Source of the DNA: Egerieimonas sp900552095
Lineage (GTDB): Bacteria > Bacillota > Clostridia > Lachnospirales > Lachnospiraceae
DNA: 15,958 nucleotides
Assembly (NCBI GenBank): GCA_902469965.1
Contig: CABREP010000053.1
Span: 1-15,958, forward strand
Direction of reading: 5' to 3'
Positions 12,623 to 15,958 of this stretch are shown here, piece after piece. How positions within the stretch are numbered: position 1 is the stretch's first letter; every line of letters begins with the position of its first letter. Under the pieces are notes generated by a model. That model saw only the letters and a list, made by a program, of their open reading frames with translations. It made no database searches and had not been told where the DNA came from. Position numbers and translations under genes: made by a program.

Positions 12623-13768
12623 TTAACCAGTGATCAGAGTCCAGAATTTTCCGGAGAAAATCAGGAATCCGAACATGACAAACTGAAGAGTGACGAACCA
12701 GGAAGCGGCCTGGTACCAGCGTGTATGTTTGTATTTTTTATAGAATTTCGATTTCTTCTGGAACCATTCGGTGGCAGCGAGAAGAAGTCCATGGTAAATG
12801 CCATAGATCAGGTAAGAGGGCGTCAGGCCATGCCACATTCCCATTACAGTCATATTTACCAGAAAGCCTGCACAGGCTCTCTGCAGACGGTTTCCGAACC
12901 ATTTCTTTCTGGAACACTTCATGATGAAGCGGGAGAAGAGAAAGTCGCGGAACCAGTGGGAGAGACTGATGTGCCAGCGATCCCAGAATTCTTTGATGTC
13001 CTTGCTGATAAAAGGAGCGCGGAAATTATCCGGAGTCATGACTCCCAGTATATAGCTGACACCTACAGCCATCAGACTGTATCCGGCAAAATCAAAGAAC
13101 ATATAAAAGCCGTATGCGTAGGCATATCCCGGGACAGCCCACCAGGCAGAACTTCCGTCGCAGAAATCTACCAGCTGATAGAAACCGGCAGCCAGGACGA
13201 TCTTATAAACCAGACCCAGCAGAAGCTTCCAGATACCGGTTCCGCACAATTCCAGATATTCCTGGCGGCTCCAGGTTTCGTGAAAGCGGCGGCTCCTGTC
13301 AATCGGGCCGGAGCTCAAGGTAGGGAAGAAAAGGAGAAATCCGGTAAATTCCAGAGCGGAAAAGTCTGTGATTACTCCGTCATAAATCTCAATGACCATC
13401 TGCAGGGATTTGAAGGTCAGGTAGGAAATTCCCAGAAAGCTGAAGAAGCTGAAGGAAGAGACCTCCCCGCATTTGGAAAGAAGCAGAGGCAGTAAGGACA
13501 AGAGCAGAGCTCCGTAATACCAGCCTTCTTTTCTCCCGTATTGTTTCCTTATGTACAGGTATCCTTTCAGGAGGATCAGCTCAAGCAGATAAAAAGCAGT
13601 CAGATAAAAAAGCTGGAGAGGATCTTCGCCGAAGATCAGCCCGATAAAGAGCAGGGAAGAAGCCAGTCCGTACCAGCGGAGAGGTTTCTCCAGAATCCCC
13701 AGGATAACTGCCGGGATCAGCACTGCGGTCAGGCAGAGGAAGAAGGGAAGGCCGCTGAAGAAACTCAT
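12623..13768 (-). CDS. dltB: D-alanyl acyltransferase DltB (MBOAT family)
   Basis: Polytopic membrane protein of 381 residues, the normal DltB size, that passes D-alanine from DltC across or into the membrane for teichoic acid modification. MBOAT signatures: FFPTLSSGPIDR (148-158), FWDRWHISLS with His266, and MWHGLTPSYL with the presumed catalytic His313. About ten or more hydrophobic segments. Its ATG overlaps the dltA stop codon by 4 bases, a coupled arrangement. The neighbouring dltA, dltC and dltD exclude the related alginate O-acetyltransferase AlgI. Confidence 0.95.
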   Translation of the reverse strand: MSFFSGLPFFLCLTAVLIPAVILGILEKPLRWYGLASSLLFIGLIFGEDPLQLFYLTAFYLLELILLKGYLYIRKQYGRKEGWYYGALLLSLLPLLLSKCGEVSSFSFFSFLGISYLTFKSLQMVIEIYDGVITDFSALEFTGFLLFFPTLSSGPIDRSRRFHETWSRQEYLELCGTGIWKLLLGLVYKIVLAAGFYQLVDFCDGSSAWWAVPGYAYAYGFYMFFDFAGYSLMAVGVSYILGVMTPDNFRAPFISKDIKEFWDRWHISLSHWFRDFLFSRFIMKCSRKKWFGNRLQRACAGFLVNMTVMGMWHGLTPSYLIYGIYHGLLLAATEWFQKKSKFYKKYKHTRWYQAASWFVTLQFVMFGFLIFSGKFWTLITG

Positions 13769-15288
13769 AACATTCCTCCCAGTTTTTTCCGGTCTGCCTT
13801 GCCGTTGGCTGTTACGGGAAGTTCATCCAGGAAAATGAATTTTTTCGGAATCATATAATCAGGAAGATAATCTTTCAGAAGCTTTTTCAGTTCCTGGCTT
13901 TTGGCAAAACTGTTTTCTACCGGTGTCTGGCATACCGTAAATGCGGCCAGGCTTTTTACTTTTCCGTCCCTGATGTTGGGAACAACGGCAGTTCGGGAAA
14001 CGCCGGGAAGCCGGAGAATATTATTTTCGATGTCCTCCACTTCAATGCGGTAGCCGTGCAGCTTGATCTGCAGATCGATCCGTCCGCCATAATAGAGCAT
14101 TCCTTCTTTCAGATACCCTTCATCTCCGGTATGGTAGCCGCGGAGATGAAGGCCGTTTCGCTCACAGGTGAAAAATGCCTTTTCTGTCAGATCCGGCCGT
14201 TTGTAGTAGCCGGTGCTGACGGTATCGCCCAGGATGATGATTTCCCCTTTTTCTCCTTCGGGGGCGGGGGAACCGTCTTCTTTCCAGATCTCAAGGACAG
14301 TTCCGGGTTTCGCCCGTCCAACGGGGAGCGGGCTGACTGTGCGGTTCAGTTCTTCTGTCACCAGAACTTCAGATACGGCTACCGTGGATTCTGTGGGGCC
14401 GTAGGTGTTCAGGATCAGAGCCTGCGGGAAGCGTTTTTGCAGCTTCTCGGCTGTTTTGTTGGTCAGCGTCTCTCCGCAGAACAGGAATAAGTTCAGTTTC
14501 GGAAGGAGATCCGATCCGAAAGAGGCATCTGTCAGACAGATATCTGCGAAGGAGGGGGTAGATACCCAGATCTCTGCGCCGGAGCGCTCCAGATAAGAGA
14601 GAAGCTGACGGTAATCGCCCTGTACATCCTTGGGCAGGCAGAAGAGTGTTCCTCCGCTGGCCAGGCAGGTGTAGAGATCCATGACGGACAGATCAAAGGA
14701 AAAGGGAGCCTGATTCAGGAAGACACGACCTTCCTTGTCTGCAGGAGAAGTTCCCAGAGTTACAGACCAGTCCAGATAATGGTTCAGGCAGTCTGCAGTG
14801 ATCTGAACCCCTTTTGGGGTTCCGGTACTTCCTGAAGTGAAGATAATATAGTAAGTGTCATCACCTGAGACTGCGGCTTCTTCGGGAAGAACAGGAAGCT
14901 CTTCCTTTAAAAGAGCAGTGATTTTATCAAGATCCAGGAGAGCCTTTGTGCGGCAGTCACAGGACAGAGGTTCCGTGGCCAGAACAATGGGAGAATCCAT
15001 CTGATCCAGGATCATCTGCGTCCGGTTGTCCGGCACGGAAATGTCGATCGGGCAGTAGGCGCGTCCGGAGCGGACACAGGCCAGAAAGCAGATCAGCATA
15101 AGAGGATTTTTGTGTCCATACACGGCTACCGGAGCGTGATTGCTGCCGCAGAGATCTTCAAGGTGTGCGGCAAGGCGTCCGGATAAGAGATCCAGATCCT
15201 TCCAGGTCAGAGTGTATTCGCCGGAGATGACTGCCGGGCGGTCAGGATGGGAAAGGCTGTGCTGGTGAATACGTTTCAGAATATCCAT
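13765..15288 (-). CDS. dltA: D-alanine--D-alanyl carrier protein ligase DltA
   Basis: A 507-residue adenylating enzyme, close to the usual 500-510, that activates D-alanine with ATP and loads it on DltC. Seen: the P-loop TSGSTGTPKG (151-160), NTYGPTE followed by STVAVSE, the hinge-region YHTGDEG and GGRIDLQIK, and the C-terminal catalytic lysine Lys497 in TANGKADRKK. First gene of the operon. The ATG at 15288 is preceded by AAGGAAGGA. The D-alanine ester lowers the negative charge of teichoic acids and protects against cationic antimicrobial peptides. Confidence 0.96.
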   Translation of the reverse strand: MDILKRIHQHSLSHPDRPAVISGEYTLTWKDLDLLSGRLAAHLEDLCGSNHAPVAVYGHKNPLMLICFLACVRSGRAYCPIDISVPDNRTQMILDQMDSPIVLATEPLSCDCRTKALLDLDKITALLKEELPVLPEEAAVSGDDTYYIIFTSGSTGTPKGVQITADCLNHYLDWSVTLGTSPADKEGRVFLNQAPFSFDLSVMDLYTCLASGGTLFCLPKDVQGDYRQLLSYLERSGAEIWVSTPSFADICLTDASFGSDLLPKLNLFLFCGETLTNKTAEKLQKRFPQALILNTYGPTESTVAVSEVLVTEELNRTVSPLPVGRAKPGTVLEIWKEDGSPAPEGEKGEIIILGDTVSTGYYKRPDLTEKAFFTCERNGLHLRGYHTGDEGYLKEGMLYYGGRIDLQIKLHGYRIEVEDIENNILRLPGVSRTAVVPNIRDGKVKSLAAFTVCQTPVENSFAKSQELKKLLKDYLPDYMIPKKFIFLDELPVTANGKADRKKLGGML

Positions 15289-15337
15289 GTTGCGTGATTC
15301 CTTCCTTTAAATATAAAGTAGTATGGCCGGCGTGGAA

Positions 15338-15349
15338 AACACCGGTGTT
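15338..15349. promoter_or_regulatory. 12-bp palindrome just downstream of the dlt transcription start
   Basis: AACACCGGTGTT is a perfect palindrome a few bases after the predicted start near 15353, a position where a bound repressor would block the dlt operon. No factor can be named. Confidence 0.4.
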
Positions 15350-15359
15350 AAACGCTATC

Positions 15360-15388
15360 AATATACGCTTTTTTGGGGAAAAAGGCAA
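15360..15388 (-). promoter_or_regulatory. Promoter of the dlt operon
   Basis: Minus strand: TTGCCT (15388-15383), a 17-base spacer and TATATT (15365-15360). The start near 15353 gives a leader of about 65 bases before the dltA ATG. Confidence 0.65.
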
Positions 15389-15403
15389 GTGGATTCAGGA
15401 AAA

Positions 15404-15420
15404 CTTTAAGAAAATGTAAA
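15404..15420 (-). promoter_or_regulatory. PhoP-box-like direct repeat upstream of the dlt promoter
   Basis: Minus strand: TTTACA (15420-15415), five bases TTTTC, then TTAAAG (15409-15404). Two TT-starting hexamers with an 11-bp period, ending 15 bases before the -35 box, are the layout used by OmpR/PhoB-class response regulators. Such two-component systems control dlt operons in several Firmicutes. The second half-site is a poor match. Confidence 0.4.
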
Positions 15421-15451
15421 TAACTTTCCGACATAAGAGAGAAAAGAACAG

Positions 15452-15498
15452 AAAAAGAACTGCCGGGAGTGAAAGAAAAAATCTGCTCCTGACAGTTC
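15452..15498 (-). terminator. Terminator of the SRP RNA gene
   Basis: On the minus strand, GAACTGTCAGGAG (15498-15486) pairs over 13 positions, allowing two G-U pairs, with CTCCCGGCAGTTC (15469-15457). TTTTT follows (15456-15452). It separates the SRP RNA transcript from the dlt promoter. Confidence 0.82.
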
Positions 15499-15512
15499 GG
15501 AAAAATCTTTTT

Positions 15513-15775
15513 AACCGTGCGCCGCCCTTCGCACTGCGCTCACGGACGTTACCTCTACAGTTAACTCGGCCCAGGCACCCTTACGGCACACAGAAGGTTC
15601 TGCTTAGTGCTGCTACATTCCTGTCCTGACACGGTTCACAGATTTCTGTTGCGTAAGACCCGGACGTCAGCGCCACTTATAGAGGGCAGCTCCGCAAGCT
15701 ACAGTTCTCGGTTTGGCATCACCCCTGCTGTAGCGGATTGCAGGTACAGGGCACCGCTATCTCCCCGGCTGCGCA
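15513..15775 (-). ncRNA. ffs: Signal recognition particle RNA, large Firmicute type with Alu domain
   Basis: About 263 bases on the minus strand. The 5' part reads GGGGAGATAGCGGTGCCC then TGTACCTGCAATCCGCT, and the 3' part contains GGGTGCCTGGGCCGAGTTAACTG in pieces, both typical of Bacillus/Clostridium scRNA. The universal Ffh-binding helix 8 is at 15607-15630: GTCAGGACA, the tetraloop GGAA, then TGTAGCAGCAC. The 5' TGCGC (15775-15771) can pair with GCGCA (15522-15518) near the 3' end, closing the long rod. The transcript scaffolds Ffh for targeting membrane and exported proteins. Ends are estimated from promoter and pairing, and may be off by several bases. Confidence 0.95.
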
Positions 15776-15781
15776 GGATTC

Positions 15782-15810
15782 AGTATATCGTGTTTTTTTT
15801 AATTTGTCAA
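15782..15810 (-). promoter_or_regulatory. Sigma-A promoter of SRP RNA
   Basis: Minus strand: a perfect TTGACA (15810-15805), a 17-base A-rich spacer and TATACT (15787-15782), as expected for a very strongly expressed stable RNA. Confidence 0.92.
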
Positions 15811-15829
15811 TCTGAATCGTGATATTTAC

Positions 15830-15858
15830 TTGTGAGAGTGGCGAAAATGGGCTATAAT
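15830..15858 (+). promoter_or_regulatory. Plus-strand promoter leading out of the window
   Basis: TTGTGA (15830-15835), a 17-base spacer and TATAAT (15853-15858), divergent from the SRP RNA promoter. It drives an unseen gene or RNA to the right of the window. Confidence 0.7.
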
Positions 15859-15917
15859 AATAACCAGATGATATTGTAAAAAATGTAACTATTCAGTAGG
15901 TAGTATCCCGCGAGGTG

Positions 15918-15939
15918 TTTTGGTATGTATATGCCAAAA
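15918..15939 (+). other. Hairpin in the leader at the right edge
   Basis: TTTTGGTAT pairs with ATGCCAAAA (one G-U) around the loop GTAT. GTATGT (15923-15928) could instead pair with ACATAC (15947-15952), so two folds compete. No coding region can be seen before the window ends. It may be a regulatory leader or the edge of a repeated element. Confidence 0.45.
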
Positions 15940-15958
15940 TCCCGAGACATACAAGCCA

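Noticed and set aside
12725..13495. 256-codon plus-strand open frame opposite dltB
   Set aside because: It is antisense to an MBOAT gene with complete motifs, and its composition is that of a reverse frame of a membrane protein.
15607..15822. 71-codon plus-strand open frame near the right end
   Set aside because: It overlaps the antisense of the SRP RNA gene and its promoter, which explain this sequence fully.

Overview
The window looks like a chromosomal segment of a gut-type Firmicute, most probably Lachnospiraceae. This rests on the gene families present: an ECF vitamin transporter S-component, a split transketolase, a large Firmicute-type SRP RNA with an Alu domain, a dlt operon, and strong AGGAGG ribosome sites with canonical TTGACA-17-TATAAT promoters. 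No insertion sequence, phage gene or CRISPR array is visible inside it.

Left part (1-3243). A tRNA-Pro (CGG) cut by the window edge ends at a terminator. rpiB follows with its own strong promoter and converges, through a long bidirectional hairpin, on a four-gene minus-strand operon. That operon reads trxA - ccdA - thioredoxin reductase-like - membrane-anchored TlpA-like. It is a complete route for moving reducing power from the cytosol through CcdA to the outside face of the membrane. The reductase lacks the usual NADPH-phosphate-binding arginines.

Middle (3244-7615). A divergent promoter region separates the thiol operon from an ECF S-component translationally coupled to a class-V aminotransferase. 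The aminotransferase resembles PLP-independent pyridoxamine-pyruvate aminotransferase and keeps its diagnostic glutamate, so the pair reads as a possible pyridoxamine uptake-and-conversion module. An NrdG-type radical SAM activase follows. It converges on an uncharacterised two-domain protein with a repeat-rich linker. Divergently comes tadA, then tRNA-Ser(CGA), whose -35 box overlaps the tadA stop codon.

Right-middle (7616-11060). A MATE family exporter follows tRNA-Ser with no clear terminator between them. Next is the two-subunit transketolase, with overlapping genes and a terminator. With rpiB, the window thus carries two steps of the non-oxidative pentose phosphate pathway.

Right part (11063-15958). 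The dlt operon lies on the minus strand in the order dltA-dltB-dltC-dltD. A fifth, easily missed gene for a 54-residue DltX-like protein overlaps the end of dltD and starts at TTG. The operon has a recognisable promoter preceded by PhoP-box-like direct repeats and followed by a 12-bp palindrome. Upstream on the same strand is the SRP RNA gene with a perfect -35 box and a terminator. A plus-strand promoter near the right edge leads out of the window through a hairpin-bearing leader.
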